From positions 23,040-87,039 of the forward strand of contig NZ_FQUI01000006.1 in assembly GCF_900129175.1 (NCBI RefSeq): a stretch of 64,000 nt of DNA. Direction: 5' to 3'. The notes beneath the pieces were generated by a model. The model saw nothing but the letters and a program-made list of their open reading frames with translations. It had not been told where the DNA came from and made no database searches. This document shows, piece after piece, positions 7,278 to 16,823 of this stretch; positions within the stretch are counted from its first letter, which is position 1, and each line of letters starts with the position of its first letter. The position numbers were made by a program, and so were the translations under genes. Source of the DNA: Marinitoga hydrogenitolerans DSM 16785. GTDB lineage: Bacteria; Thermotogota; Thermotogae; Petrotogales; Petrotogaceae.

Positions 7278-9755
7278 TCACTTTTTTATTACTATATTAA
7301 GTAATTTCCCTTTTACCAAAATTACCTTTTTTATTTCAGCATTTTCTATGTATTTTTTTACCTTATCATTTTCAAATGCTTTGTTTTTTATTTCTTCTTC
7401 TGAAGAATTAGCATTAACAATTATCTTGGCTCTTACTTTACCATTTACCTGAACAACAATTTCTAATTCCTCAACTTCTAAAGCCTTTTCATCAACCGTT
7501 GGCCATTGAGCATCTAAAACAAATGTATTATGCCCCATCATATGCCATAATTCCTCTGATAAATGTGGTGCAAATGGCGATAATAAAATAACAAAATCAT
7601 ATGCTAATTCTTTTAATAATTCTTTATTCCAATTCTTTTCATCAACATTATTCATATATGCATTTAATTCATTCATTAATTCCATCATACCACTAATTGC
7701 AGTATTAAATTGAAAATTCTTTTCAATATCATTTGTAATTTTCGAAATCATTTGATGTAATTTTCTTCTCAAAGATTTTTCTTCTTTTGTATTTAATTTC
7801 ATATTTTCAATATTCACATCTTTTGTAACTTCAATTATTTTTGACATTAAATTCCACACTTTGTTCATGAATCTTGCCACACCTTCTAAACCTGCATCAT
7901 TCCATTCTGCATCTTTTTCTGGTGGCCCCATAAATAACATATATAGTCTTAATGTATCTGCTCCATATTTCTCAACCATTTCATCTGGTGATACAACGTT
8001 TCCTTTTGATTTTGACATCTTAGCACCGTTTTTATAAATCATTCCTTGTGTAAATAAATTTGAAAAAGGTTCAGTAAAATCTACATATCCCAAATCATAT
8101 AATACTTTTGTGATAAATCTTGAATATAATAAATGTAAAATCGCATGTTCTACTCCACCTATATATTGATCAACAGGTAACCAATAATTCACATCATCTG
8201 AATCAAATGGTTTATCTTTCATTTTTGGATTAATATATCTCAAATAATACCAACTACTATCAACAAATGTATCCATTGTATCCACTTCTCTTCTTGCTTG
8301 TTTTCCACATTTTGGACATGTTGTATTAATAAATTCTTCTGTATAAGTTAAAGGACTTTTACCTGCAGGTTCAAATTTTACATTAGTTGGCAATTTAACT
8401 GGTAAATCCTTTTCAGGAACTGGAACAACACCACATTCATCACAATAGACAATTGGTATCGGTGCTCCCCAATATCTTTGCCTTGATATCAACCAATCCC
8501 TTAATTTATATTGAACACTTTTTTTACCAATATTTTTTTCTTCAAGCCATTCTATTATTTTATGTAACGCATTTCTGTTTTTCATACCATTAAATTTATC
8601 TGAGTTAACCATTATACCATCTTCAGTAAATGCTTCTGATAAATCTTCTTCAGTTAAATCAGAACCTTCGGGTTTAATAACGAGTCTTATAGGTAAATTA
8701 AATTCTTTTGCAAATTCAAAATCTCTTTGATCATGTGCAGGAACAGCCATAATTGCTCCAGTACCATACTCAAATAAGATATAATTAGCTACATAAATAG
8801 GTATTTTTTCTCCGTTTACTGGATTAATTGCATAACTTCCTGTAAAGGCCCCATCTTTCTTTGCACCTTGTGCAATTCTCTTAAATTTATCTTCTTTAGT
8901 TACTCTATTTAAAAATTCTTCTACTTCTTTCTTTTGCTCTGGAGTTGTTAATTCTTCTACTAATGGTGATTCTGGAGCTAGCGCCATGAAAGTTACTCCC
9001 CAAAGAGTGTCTGGTCTTGTTGTGAAAACTGATAATTTTTTATTATTACCCTCAATAGTAAAATTCACTTCAGCTCCAACACTCTTACCAATCCAATTTT
9101 TTTGCATAATTTTAACATTTTCAGGCCAACCTTCAAGCTTTTTCAAGTCGTCTAATAATCTCTCTGAATAATCTGTTATTTTAAAATACCATTGTTCGAG
9201 TTTTTTCATTTCTATTTCTGTTCCACATCTTTCACATTTTCCATTAACCACTTGTTCATTAGCTAAAACTGTTTTACAACTTGGACACCAATTAACTGCA
9301 GCATTTTTCTTATAGGCTAAACCTTTTTCATATAACTTTAAAAATATCCATTGAGTCCATTTATAATAATCTTCTGTACATGTTGCAATCTCTCTATCCC
9401 AATCATAACTAATCCCAATTTTTTTTATTTGCTCTCTTATAATTTCAATATTTTTAAATGTCCATTTTCCTGGATCAACGTTATTTTTAATCGCAGCATT
9501 TTCAGCTGGCAAGCCAAAAGCATCATACCCAAAAGGATGTAAAACATTATGCCCTTGCATTCTTTTATATCTCGCAACAACATCACCAATAACATAATTT
9601 TTAACGTGTCCTACATGTATAGTTCCTGACGGATATGGAAACATCGTTAATACATAATATTTTTCTTTTTCATTTTTTTGTGAAGTTTTAAAAACTCCTT
9701 TTTCTTCCCATTCTTTTTGCCAGTTCTTCTCAATTTCTATATGATTATAGTCCAT
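7278..9755 (-). CDS. leuS: Leucyl-tRNA synthetase
   Basis: Charges tRNA-Leu with leucine. 825 residues, normal for a bacterial class I LeuRS. The HIGH-type motif is HVGH at 47-50. Two zinc-knuckle-like pairs are present (CPSCK...CERCG and CDECG...CPKCG). A CP1 editing domain with [12 protein letters not shown] lies in between, and KMSKS appears in [17 protein letters not shown] precedes the ATG. It heads an operon with rex and a leucine tRNA gene, so enzyme and substrate are made from one transcript. The leader is short and contains no T-box. Confidence 0.98.
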   Translation of the reverse strand: MDYNHIEIEKNWQKEWEEKGVFKTSQKNEKEKYYVLTMFPYPSGTIHVGHVKNYVIGDVVARYKRMQGHNVLHPFGYDAFGLPAENAAIKNNVDPGKWTFKNIEIIREQIKKIGISYDWDREIATCTEDYYKWTQWIFLKLYEKGLAYKKNAAVNWCPSCKTVLANEQVVNGKCERCGTEIEMKKLEQWYFKITDYSERLLDDLKKLEGWPENVKIMQKNWIGKSVGAEVNFTIEGNNKKLSVFTTRPDTLWGVTFMALAPESPLVEELTTPEQKKEVEEFLNRVTKEDKFKRIAQGAKKDGAFTGSYAINPVNGEKIPIYVANYILFEYGTGAIMAVPAHDQRDFEFAKEFNLPIRLVIKPEGSDLTEEDLSEAFTEDGIMVNSDKFNGMKNRNALHKIIEWLEEKNIGKKSVQYKLRDWLISRQRYWGAPIPIVYCDECGVVPVPEKDLPVKLPTNVKFEPAGKSPLTYTEEFINTTCPKCGKQARREVDTMDTFVDSSWYYLRYINPKMKDKPFDSDDVNYWLPVDQYIGGVEHAILHLLYSRFITKVLYDLGYVDFTEPFSNLFTQGMIYKNGAKMSKSKGNVVSPDEMVEKYGADTLRLYMLFMGPPEKDAEWNDAGLEGVARFMNKVWNLMSKIIEVTKDVNIENMKLNTKEEKSLRRKLHQMISKITNDIEKNFQFNTAISGMMELMNELNAYMNNVDEKNWNKELLKELAYDFVILLSPFAPHLSEELWHMMGHNTFVLDAQWPTVDEKALEVEELEIVVQVNGKVRAKIIVNANSSEEEIKNKAFENDKVKKYIENAEIKKVILVKGKLLNIVIKK

Positions 9756-9795
9756 ATCTTTCCCTCCTGTATATCAAGTGATAACTTTCTCATAT

Positions 9796-9824
9796 ATTAT
9801 ACCAGAAATTTATTTAAAATTAAA
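9796..9824 (-). promoter_or_regulatory. Promoter for leuS-rex-tRNA-Leu
   Basis: Read on the minus strand: TTTAAT, a 17-base spacer ending in TGG, then TATAAT. This is an extended -10 promoter with a poor -35, about 40 bases upstream of leuS. Confidence 0.6.
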
Positions 9825-9837
9825 GTTTTATATAATC

Positions 9838-10461
9838 CTATTTCCCTCTAATAGTGGGTATATATAAATTTAAATCTTCAGAAATATTTTCAAGCTTAGC
9901 TGCAGGCATTTGCTTTAATCTTCTTTGTCCTGGTTCTTGAATTAAAAAATATATATTGTTTGGATTAGCTGTTTGCATCTTTGCATCATATGGAATATTA
10001 ATTGTATAAGAAGTTCTAATTGATGGGTCCTTGAAAAAATAAAATTTATATGGAGATAATCCAGGCTTTAACATTCCCTGAAACACGTATTTATCACTTT
10101 TATCTTTTATACCTATCCAGACTTCCCGAGAGCCTATAATATATAACTGAAAATACCCTACATTTTTATCTTCCTGAGCTATAGTTAATAATTTCTCTAA
10201 ATCATTTAAATGCTTTTCTAAATTGCTTTTATAATTAATAAACTTTTCTACAATGCCATTAGGTTCAAAATATTTATTCATTTCTTCAATTTTTGTATTT
10301 AATTGAGAAATGCTGTCGTTTACCTTTGTATTTTGCCTATTAAAAAGACTTTCCATGTAATTTTGAAATTTAGAATATCTTATTTCACTCCCTATAGACA
10401 TTATTATTGAAATAACTGATAATATTATGGCTAAATATAGCAAAAGTCTTGTTATCCTCAT
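9838..10461 (-). CDS. Membrane-anchored coiled-coil protein of unknown function
   Basis: 207 residues. One N-terminal membrane segment (about 5-24, signal-anchor type) is followed by a coiled-coil stretch rich in Lys, Glu, Asn and Leu (about 30-95). The C-terminal domain (about 100-207) has several beta stretches, such as YFQLYIIGSREVWIGIKD. I do not recognise the family. The ATG overlaps the stop of the sigma-factor gene by one base (TAATG), so the two are translationally coupled. With only about five residues left in the cytoplasm it is not an obvious anti-sigma factor; an envelope protein with an exposed coiled coil is more likely. Confidence 0.75.
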   Translation of the reverse strand: MRITRLLLYLAIILSVISIIMSIGSEIRYSKFQNYMESLFNRQNTKVNDSISQLNTKIEEMNKYFEPNGIVEKFINYKSNLEKHLNDLEKLLTIAQEDKNVGYFQLYIIGSREVWIGIKDKSDKYVFQGMLKPGLSPYKFYFFKDPSIRTSYTINIPYDAKMQTANPNNIYFLIQEPGQRRLKQMPAAKLENISEDLNLYIPTIRGK

Positions 10462-11087
10462 TATTTTCCTCCTATCGTTATAGATGCATTTACATATTTC
10501 ATTACCCTATTCGCAACTTTCTTAAACTTTTGTATTGTATTATCCACCTTTTTTTTAGCAATATTTAATTCCTCTGATATCTCTTCATACGAATTATTAT
10601 CTAACCACATTTTTACAATATCTTTCTCAATTTCTTTCATTTGTTCAATGGATCTTTCAAAAATATAATTATATACTACTGATTGATATAAATCTGTTTC
10701 TGATGGAACTTCAAAATAATAATCAGAATCTTCAGAATAATCCTCAAACATAGATTCTATACTTACTGCATCTGAGAGAACTTTATTTTTTAATCTATTT
10801 AAATAAGTTAAAAACGACTTTATTTCTGATGATATATTCAAATAAGCAAAAGTTGAAAATTTTGTGTTATTGTTTTCGTCAAAGGAATAAACCCCTTGAA
10901 TCAATCCTACAAACCCTATTTGTACTAAATCCTGAAATTCTGCCCAAGCACCATAATACTTAGAAGCAATAGATTTAATCATGGGTTCAAACTTTACCAT
11001 GATCATATTCATTGCTTCCTTATCTCCAGATTGTGCTAATTTAATTAAAGATTCAACTCGTAAGGTTCTTAATTTATATTTACTCAT
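10461..11087 (-). CDS. Sigma-70 family RNA polymerase sigma factor, SigH-like
   Basis: 208 residues with sigma regions 2 and 4 and no region 1 or 3. Region 2 contains FQDLVQIGFVGLIQGVYSFD and KFSTFAYLNISSEIKSFL. Region 4 ends in a helix-turn-helix, SYEEISEELNIAKKKVDNTI. This matches the SigH/sigma-30 group found in Firmicutes and Thermotogota, where the sporulation role does not apply. It overlaps both neighbours by one base (TAATG junctions). It may direct a stress or competence-type regulon, which cannot be told from the sequence. Confidence 0.85.
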   Translation of the reverse strand: MSKYKLRTLRVESLIKLAQSGDKEAMNMIMVKFEPMIKSIASKYYGAWAEFQDLVQIGFVGLIQGVYSFDENNNTKFSTFAYLNISSEIKSFLTYLNRLKNKVLSDAVSIESMFEDYSEDSDYYFEVPSETDLYQSVVYNYIFERSIEQMKEIEKDIVKMWLDNNSYEEISEELNIAKKKVDNTIQKFKKVANRVMKYVNASITIGGK

Positions 11088-11836
11088 TATTTCACAACCA
11101 AATACATTAAATGTTCAGCAACATCAAATAAACTTTTAGAAAATTTTATTTCCAACTCTAACACTTCTGCCCAATATTTTGAAAAATCAGAATCACCTTC
11201 CCAGGAAAAAGGCATAATTCCGTAAATATTTATATTTTTAAAAAATTGTGATAAAATTTTCTCTAAATCATTTTTAGTAAATAAAGTAGAATAAAACGAC
11301 ATAAATTTAGAAGATCCTATTTTTATTCTTTTTTTCTTTTTCATTACTTCTATTATATCAAAATCTTTAGAAAAAAAAGCATCAAAAATAAATTTATTCA
11401 AATTATCTACAGTTCCAATAAAATATCCGTCTTTTTTAAGTACTCTATTAACCTCATCAATAAATTCTTCTTGATTTTCTGCATAACTCAAAACATCACC
11501 CATTGCAAGAACAATATCAAACATATTATCTTCTAACGGTAAATTTTCTCCATAACCATTAATTATTTTTATATTATTAAACCCTGAAAATCTATTTTCT
11601 AATATTTCGCACATTCTTTCTGAAGGTTCCACAGCATATACGTCAAAACCTTTTTCTAAAAATATTTTTGACCAGTAACCTGTCCCTGCACCAATATCAA
11701 GAATTTTTCCTTTTTTTATATTAATATTATCAAATATTATCTTTTCAGAAACTTTATTATGCATTTCCCAATAAGGCTCTGCATACATTTCGTCATAATT
11801 ATCGGCAATTTTATTATAATATTCCCAAGATTTCAT
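11087..11836 (-). CDS. Class I SAM-dependent methyltransferase
   Basis: 249 residues. SAM-binding motif I is ILDIGAGTGYWSKIF. The later motifs are DIVLAMGDVLSY and the stretch containing EVNRVLKKDGYFIGTVDN. This is the Methyltransf_11/25 type; the substrate is unknown. The start is ATG 11836, about 5 bases after GGGGGA. The open frame runs further upstream, but those 32 codons are the tRNA-Thr gene read through (a VRVPSPAP-type artefact). First gene of a coupled cluster with the sigma factor and a membrane protein, just past the tRNA-Thr terminator. Confidence 0.88.
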   Translation of the reverse strand: MKSWEYYNKIADNYDEMYAEPYWEMHNKVSEKIIFDNINIKKGKILDIGAGTGYWSKIFLEKGFDVYAVEPSERMCEILENRFSGFNNIKIINGYGENLPLEDNMFDIVLAMGDVLSYAENQEEFIDEVNRVLKKDGYFIGTVDNLNKFIFDAFFSKDFDIIEVMKKKKRIKIGSSKFMSFYSTLFTKNDLEKILSQFFKNINIYGIMPFSWEGDSDFSKYWAEVLELEIKFSKSLFDVAEHLMYLVVK

Positions 11837-11863
11837 TAAAATCCCCCTGACTATATAAAATAA

Positions 11864-11881
11864 AATCCCCGAAATCCGGGG
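11864..11881 (-). terminator. Terminator after tRNA-Thr
   Basis: CCCCG/CGGGG stem with a GATTT loop, followed on the minus strand by ATTTTATTTTA. Confidence 0.7.
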
Positions 11882-11887
11882 AGTTAC

Positions 11888-11965
11888 TGGAGCAGGTGAT
11901 GGGACTCGAACCCACAACCTCTGCCTTACCAAGGCAGCGCTCTAACCTGTTGAAGCTACACCTGC
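11888..11965 (-). tRNA. tRNA-Thr, anticodon GGT
   Basis: 78 bases with encoded CCA. The acceptor GCAGGTG pairs with CACCTGC. The anticodon stem CTGCC/GGCAG carries the loop TTGGTAA, giving anticodon GGU (reads ACC and ACU). The T-arm is GTGGG-TTCGAGT-CCCAT. It has its own strong promoter and terminator. Confidence 0.95.
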
Positions 11966-11976
11966 AAACCCAATAT

Positions 11977-12005
11977 ATTATACAATAAAAAGTCTTTTTA
12001 GTCAA
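11977..12005 (-). promoter_or_regulatory. Strong promoter for tRNA-Thr
   Basis: On the minus strand TTGACT, a 17-base spacer, then TATAAT. This is the closest match to the full sigma-70 consensus seen in the window, as expected for a stable-RNA gene. Confidence 0.8.
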
Positions 12006-12034
12006 GTAAAAAGCTGCATATTTTTTAGATTAAT

Positions 12035-12060
12035 AAAATCTCCCGAATCCGGGAGATTTT
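12035..12060 (-). terminator. Terminator after pduL
   Basis: AAAATCTCCC/GGGAGATTTT stem with a six-base loop, T-rich on the minus strand. It closes the operon that ends with pduL. Confidence 0.8.
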
Positions 12061-12075
12061 ATTAAAAATACAATA

Positions 12076-12666
12076 TTAGAATTCTTCTACTATTTTTACT
12101 TCATCACCTGTTTTTATTAATGCTGCATTAGCTTCATCTGTATCAACATGAAATTCTAATGCATATTTAGGGCTTACTCTAATTAAAACATCCCCAAATA
12201 TTAACTTTCTACTACCCTTATCAACAGCAACATAAACTAAGTCTTTATCTTTAACACCATATTTTTCTGCATCTTCTGGAAGCATATGAATATGCCTTTT
12301 TGCTAATATTAAACCTTTATTTGTTTCAACTTCACCATTTGGTCCTACAATTTTTATACCTGGTGTTCCATCTAAATCGCCAGAATCTCTAACTGGTGGT
12401 TTCACTCCTAATTTAAATGCATCTGTTTGAGATATTTCAATTTGTGTTTCTTTTCTTACTGGACCTAAAACCCTAACCCTTTCAATCTTTCCTTTAGGAC
12501 CAACTAATGTAACTACCTCTTCAGCTGCATATTGTCCAGGTTGCTTTAAATCCTTTATTGGATGCAACTCATAACCTTCTCCGAATAATATTTCTAAATC
12601 TTCTCTTGAAAGATGAACATGCCTGTTTGAAACTCCAACAATAATACCTTGCTCTTTTAACTTCAT
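12076..12666 (-). CDS. pduL: PduL-type phosphate acyltransferase (phosphotransacetylase)
   Basis: Interconverts acyl-CoA and acyl phosphate; in fermenters without Pta this enzyme can supply acetyl phosphate for acetate kinase. 196 residues, with both PduL half-barrels and the metal-binding histidines: VSNRHVHLS near 14-20, AKRHIHM near 124, and FHVDTDEANAA near the end. GGAGGTG precedes the ATG. No microcompartment shell genes are nearby, so a housekeeping fermentative role is more likely than propanediol use. Last gene of the GNAT-DUF218-yqeH-pduL cluster. Confidence 0.93.
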   Translation of the reverse strand: MKLKEQGIIVGVSNRHVHLSREDLEILFGEGYELHPIKDLKQPGQYAAEEVVTLVGPKGKIERVRVLGPVRKETQIEISQTDAFKLGVKPPVRDSGDLDGTPGIKIVGPNGEVETNKGLILAKRHIHMLPEDAEKYGVKDKDLVYVAVDKGSRKLIFGDVLIRVSPKYALEFHVDTDEANAALIKTGDEVKIVEEF

Positions 12667-12687
12667 TCTAACACCTCCACTTTTTAT

Positions 12688-13794
12688 TTACCCTCTTTTT
12701 GGACTAATTAATGGTTTCCTAACAATTAATTCAATATTATTAGGTTTTACTATTTCTATATTCAAAGGACCTCTTCTAACGGAAATCCAACCCAACCCTG
12801 GAATTGCTAATTCTTCATTTTCATCTATTGTATATATTTCTTTTTCATACTCAATATTAATAGGGTATTCCTTTTCATATGGTGGAAATAGAACATCCCC
12901 TACGTTATTTTTTAATAATTCATTTACTCTTTCTTCTTTTGTTTGATGAAAGGCTATTTTTTCAGGTGCAAATATCAAGAAAATTGGTTTTAAACTATCT
13001 TTAGCTAAAGATAAAATTTTAAATCTAAAAAATGCACTTATAAATATAACTTTACCAACATCTGGTTTAAATGTTTTTCTACTAATAGTTTTATGCGGAA
13101 TCATTTCCACCTGTGTATATATATCAAAAAAATCTGTAAATCTTTTGTTTGTTTCAATTCCAGGTGTATCATATATTTCAATATCCTGAATTTTTCTTTT
13201 TACTATTCCTAATGTTGTCCCAGGAAATGAACTTGTTGTGATTTTTACATTTGTTATGTTATTTAATAATGAAGATTTTCCTACATTAGTTGTTCCTATT
13301 ACAATAACTTTTTTTATTCCTTTTTCTTTTAAAATTCTTATTAATCTATTTATACCGAAATCTCTTTTCGCACTTATTAAACGAATATTATCTTTTTTAA
13401 TATTAATTTCATTTTTTACTCTATTATAAACCCAATCCTTCAATTCGACAAAAGGTACGCTTTTCGGTAGCAAATCAACTTTATTAATTATTAAAAATAG
13501 ATTCTTATTTTTTACTAAATTTAATATATCTTTATCAAAAGTACCTTCAAAATCAATAATATCGATAACCCATAAAACTGTATCAAATTCATGAATTATA
13601 CTTTTTAATTGATTATAAAAATCTTTATTTATTGTAACTGGAATTAATTCGCCATAATGTTTTAATTTAAAGCATCTCTGGCATAAGGCTTTATCCTCTT
13701 GACCAATAAATTTTTCAAATACATGTTCTGGTAAAAAACCTGGTTTTTCCGGATTATTTGTTTGTATTTCTACTCCACAACCATGACATTTCAT
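12688..13794 (-). CDS. yqeH: Ribosome biogenesis GTPase YqeH
   Basis: A circularly permuted GTPase needed for 30S subunit assembly in bacteria that carry it. 368 residues. The N-terminal zinc motif is CHGCGVEIQ...CQRCF. The G motifs come in permuted order: NKVD (G4), SAK (G5), GTTNVGKSS (G1/Walker A), then the PGTT region and DTPG (G3). A C-terminal domain thought to bind RNA follows. AGAGGGTGA lies 4 bases before the ATG. Confidence 0.95.
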   Translation of the reverse strand: MKCHGCGVEIQTNNPEKPGFLPEHVFEKFIGQEDKALCQRCFKLKHYGELIPVTINKDFYNQLKSIIHEFDTVLWVIDIIDFEGTFDKDILNLVKNKNLFLIINKVDLLPKSVPFVELKDWVYNRVKNEINIKKDNIRLISAKRDFGINRLIRILKEKGIKKVIVIGTTNVGKSSLLNNITNVKITTSSFPGTTLGIVKRKIQDIEIYDTPGIETNKRFTDFFDIYTQVEMIPHKTISRKTFKPDVGKVIFISAFFRFKILSLAKDSLKPIFLIFAPEKIAFHQTKEERVNELLKNNVGDVLFPPYEKEYPINIEYEKEIYTIDENEELAIPGLGWISVRRGPLNIEIVKPNNIELIVRKPLISPKRG

Positions 13795-13823
13795 AAAATC
13801 ACCCTCTTCATAAAAATATTTAC

Positions 13824-14597
13824 TTATTTAAATATAAAAAAATATATCATTCCTATATATTCATGTATTGCCATTGCATTAGATCTTAAAGCATCTATAT
13901 CAGGTTTAAAATCTATCCATGTTATTTTATCCCTTGTTATCAAATAATTTGATGGGACTGGTATTATTTTTATATTTTCATTTATAAATTGCTTAAATAT
14001 CTTATATGAGCGAGGCAAATGAATTGCAGAGGTTACTAAAAACATTCGATTTATTTTCATACTTTCAATCAAAGAATTCACATATTTTGCATTTTCCTCT
14101 GTTGTTTGAGAATCAGGTTCAATAAAAATACTTGAAGGATTCACTCCAAATCTCACTAAATAATCTCTCATAATTAACGCCTCTGGAACATATTCTGTAT
14201 TTGGAGGACGCCCCCCAGAAATAACTATAGGAAAATTTGTTGTTTTATACAATTCATATCCTGCAAAAATCCTTTTAAATGTTTGATCAGACAATTCTCC
14301 TATTACTGGAGAGTTTGGGGTTTTTGGTATAGCTCCTCCACCTAAAACTACAATTATTGAAGGAATAGATTTATTTATTTCATTATAATTTATTGGTTCA
14401 AATGCATCTTCCAACGGGGAAACTAAAACTCTTGAAGTTATTTGTATTGAAAAAATATATATAATTACTGCTGTTATTATAATCATTTTTCTTGAAATTT
14501 TCGTTTTTCTTAGTCTAAAATTTAATAATATAATTAAAGTAATAAAAAGCCCCGGAAGTTCGACAAAAGATTGAAAAATTTTTCTAATCCATAACAT
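13824..14597 (-). CDS. YdcF/ElyC/SanA-family (DUF218) membrane protein
   Basis: 257 residues. Two N-terminal membrane segments (about 12-28 and 38-56) are followed by a DUF218 domain with IIVVLGGGAI, VISGGRP, E..S.TT.ENA (SQTTEENAKY) and SAIHLPRSYKIF. Relatives affect envelope integrity, and ElyC is linked to peptidoglycan or undecaprenyl metabolism. The exact reaction is not established, so no specific function is claimed. GGAGGG precedes the ATG; it is cotranscribed with yqeH. Confidence 0.85.
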   Translation of the reverse strand: MLWIRKIFQSFVELPGLFITLIILLNFRLRKTKISRKMIIITAVIIYIFSIQITSRVLVSPLEDAFEPINYNEINKSIPSIIVVLGGGAIPKTPNSPVIGELSDQTFKRIFAGYELYKTTNFPIVISGGRPPNTEYVPEALIMRDYLVRFGVNPSSIFIEPDSQTTEENAKYVNSLIESMKINRMFLVTSAIHLPRSYKIFKQFINENIKIIPVPSNYLITRDKITWIDFKPDIDALRSNAMAIHEYIGMIYFFIFK

Positions 14598-14609
14598 ATT
14601 ATCCCTCCA

Positions 14610-15203
14610 TTAAAAATCAAATGTCATTTCATAAAATCCTTTTATATCAAAATATTTTTCCCATAAAATTGGGATTTTATGAAATTTGATAACTTTAAAA
14701 CCTAATTTCTCATAAAGTTGTCTTGCTCTTATATTTTCTTTTATAACAAATAATTTAACTCCTTTTAAGTTTTTCTTTTTAGCATAATCAAACAAATAAT
14801 ATATAATTTTTGTTCCAATTCCTAAACCTCTTTTATCTGGAATAACAACAATATCATCTAATAATAAATATTTGCCACATTTTTGCGTATTAAGTAAACA
14901 AATACCTCTAAAAATGACTTTTAAAGTTGCAAATTTATATTCTTTTAAAATGTCAATAAAATCTAAATTTAACCATGAAAAACCTTTATATTTTATGGCA
15001 GCTATTCCTAATATGTTATCATTGATATCCCTGGAAACAATAATATTATCAAAAAAAATATAGTTTTTGAGTAATTTTAAAGATTTTGTTTTAGTTAAAA
15101 AAACAGGTTTGAATTTTTCATAAAATGTATTATATAGTAAAGTTACTATATAATTTTTTTCCTCTTCATTATGAATACCAAATGATACTTTTACTTCTTT
15201 CAT
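14610..15203 (-). CDS. GNAT-family N-acetyltransferase
   Basis: 197 residues. The acetyl-CoA binding motif A is LLLDDIVVIPDKRGLGIGTKIIYYLFDYA, with the RGxGxG-like P-loop RGLGIG. Motif B follows with ENIRARQLYEKLGFKVI. Acetylates an amine on an unknown small molecule or protein. GAGGTGA lies 4 bases before the ATG. First gene of the operon leading to pduL, and divergent from a lipoprotein gene. Confidence 0.85.
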   Translation of the reverse strand: MKEVKVSFGIHNEEEKNYIVTLLYNTFYEKFKPVFLTKTKSLKLLKNYIFFDNIIVSRDINDNILGIAAIKYKGFSWLNLDFIDILKEYKFATLKVIFRGICLLNTQKCGKYLLLDDIVVIPDKRGLGIGTKIIYYLFDYAKKKNLKGVKLFVIKENIRARQLYEKLGFKVIKFHKIPILWEKYFDIKGFYEMTFDF

Positions 15204-15245
15204 AATTTCACCTCATGGTAAAAAGAAATATACCAGTATATATTA

Positions 15246-15254
15246 ATTATATCA
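15246..15254 (-). promoter_or_regulatory. Extended -10 promoter for the GNAT-yqeH-pduL operon
   Basis: On the minus strand TGA-TATAAT, about 45 bases upstream of the GNAT start. There is no clear -35. Confidence 0.5.
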
Positions 15255-15327
15255 TTATTATGTTTATTTATTTTAAAATTTTGTGTTCAAAAATACAATA
15301 TAATCAGAAAAGAATAAAATCAATTTG

Positions 15328-15336
15328 TGGTATAAT
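15328..15336 (+). promoter_or_regulatory. Extended -10 promoter for the lipoprotein gene
   Basis: TGG-TATAAT lies 40 bases before the ATG of the lipoprotein gene, in the divergent spacer. The -35 is weak. Confidence 0.55.
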
Positions 15337-15375
15337 ATAGATGAATTTCAAATTAAAAATATGGAGGGGAAATGA

Positions 15376-15816
15376 ATGAAAAAGGGATTTTTGGTGGTTT
15401 TAATCGTTTTTATGCTTTTTCTAACTTCATGTAGTGTAATGAATTCAAGTCCTTTTTCTCAACCTGAAAATCAAAAAGGGGCAGCTTATCATGATTTTAA
15501 GGGATTTGGGATTATAGATTATAAAGCATTTCCGCAGGTTGCACAAGCCAAATTAGCTGCTCTTGAAGCTGCAAGGCAGGATGCTTATTCTAAAGCAGTA
15601 GAATATATTTATGGAGTTTATATTGATTCAAAAACAACCGTTAAAGATTTTGTTTTACAGAATAAAAGCATCGAATCTTCTTTATGGGGCACAATCAGAG
15701 GTGCTCAACAAATAGATGAAGGCTTTAATATGACAGAAGGTATGGCTTATGTAACAATTAGAATATTTAGAAAAGATATTGAAGAACTATTAGGTAAAAA
15801 ATTAAAAAATTTCTAA
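15376..15816 (+). CDS. LPP20-like lipoprotein
   Basis: 146 residues. A type II signal peptide ends in the lipobox LTSC (Cys20). The mature part contains a region typical of LPP20/FlgP-like lipoproteins: a GFGIIDYKAFPQVAQAKLAA stretch, then AALEAARQDAYSKAVEYI..VYID, then YVTIRIF. It should be anchored to a membrane, and its function is unknown. GGAGGGG lies upstream of the ATG. It is followed closely by the dehydrogenase gene and probably shares its transcript. Confidence 0.85.
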   Translation: MKKGFLVVLIVFMLFLTSCSVMNSSPFSQPENQKGAAYHDFKGFGIIDYKAFPQVAQAKLAALEAARQDAYSKAVEYIYGVYIDSKTTVKDFVLQNKSIESSLWGTIRGAQQIDEGFNMTEGMAYVTIRIFRKDIEELLGKKLKNF

Positions 15817-15833
15817 TATGGGAGTGAGTTTTT

Positions 15834-16823
15834 TTGAAATTCTTATTTTTACACAAATTTAATTCATATTGGAATGAAAAATTAAATAAACTAAAGTTAG
15901 AGTATCCTGATATTGAACTTATCTTTCCTGAAAAAGAAAAATTATCAAAAGAAGAGCTATTAAAAGATGCAGATGCAATAATTGGTGGCTTTATTACAAA
16001 AAAGGAACTTGAATTAGCTGAAAAATTAAAAATTATCTTTGTTCCTTTTGCAGGGGTTGAACAATTACCATTAGATTGTTTAAAAGAGCGAAATATTATT
16101 ATTTCAAATGCTCATGGAAACGGAAAATATGTTGCAGAAAGAGCTGTTGCTTTAGCATTAGCTTTACTTGGAAAAATCATTCATTTTCATAATGACTTAA
16201 AAAAAGGAATTTGGCATGGTTTTACCGTTGGTGAGTCTATTTTTGAATCATGGAACTCCATTCAAAAAAAGAAAATTGGAATTTTGGGATTTGGTGCTAT
16301 AGGCCAAAATATAGCTGATTTTTTAAAACCTTTTAATACAAAAATTTATATTTTAAAAAATCGTAAAATTAATGAATTACCCAAAAGTGTTGATAAGGTT
16401 TATTATGATATAGACAAAATTATTGAAGATAGCGAAATATTATTTTTAACACTTCCTTTAACAGAAAAAACTTATGAAATTATTAACGAAGATCGTTTAA
16501 TGAAAATGAAAGATAAATTTTTAATAAATGTAGGTAGAGGCAAATTAATTCATGAGGAAGGTTTATATAACGCTTTAAAAAATGGTATTTTAAAAGGCGT
16601 TGCTTTAGACGTGTGGTTTAATTATCCAACTTCAGAAAACAAAAATGTAATGCCTTCAAACTATCCAATTTGGGAATTTGATAATGTAATCCTTTCACCA
16701 CATGTTGGTGGATATTCATATCATGCTACTACTGCAGGAATTAATTATACAATTGATAGCATAAAAAAATATTTAAAAGATGGCATTCCACTTTCAATTG
16801 TTGACTATGATAAAAAATATTGA
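15834..16823 (+). CDS. D-isomer-specific 2-hydroxyacid dehydrogenase
   Basis: 329 residues. Reduces a 2-oxoacid or oxidises a D-2-hydroxyacid with NAD(P)H. The Rossmann motif is KIGILGFGAIGQNIADFL. The catalytic triad region is recognisable: LINVGRGKLIHEEGLYNAL (Arg), an Asp/Glu segment around GVALDVWFN, and LSPHVGGYSYHAT (His). The substrate cannot be predicted. The start is TTG 15834, about 6-7 bases after GGGAGTGA; no ATG is better placed. Confidence 0.85.
   Translation: MKFLFLHKFNSYWNEKLNKLKLEYPDIELIFPEKEKLSKEELLKDADAIIGGFITKKELELAEKLKIIFVPFAGVEQLPLDCLKERNIIISNAHGNGKYVAERAVALALALLGKIIHFHNDLKKGIWHGFTVGESIFESWNSIQKKKIGILGFGAIGQNIADFLKPFNTKIYILKNRKINELPKSVDKVYYDIDKIIEDSEILFLTLPLTEKTYEIINEDRLMKMKDKFLINVGRGKLIHEEGLYNALKNGILKGVALDVWFNYPTSENKNVMPSNYPIWEFDNVILSPHVGGYSYHATTAGINYTIDSIKKYLKDGIPLSIVDYDKKY

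Noticed and set aside
9838..10461. Anti-sigma factor for the adjacent SigH-like protein
   Set aside because: Only about five residues would be cytoplasmic before the membrane helix, leaving no domain to bind a sigma factor.
11837..11932. 32-codon N-terminal extension of the methyltransferase reading frame (VRVPSPAP)
   Set aside because: It is the tRNA-Thr gene and its terminator read through in frame. The ribosome site GGGGGA supports ATG 11836.
12076..12666. PduL as part of a propanediol microcompartment
   Set aside because: No shell or diol-dehydratase genes are nearby. A housekeeping phosphotransacetylase role fits better.
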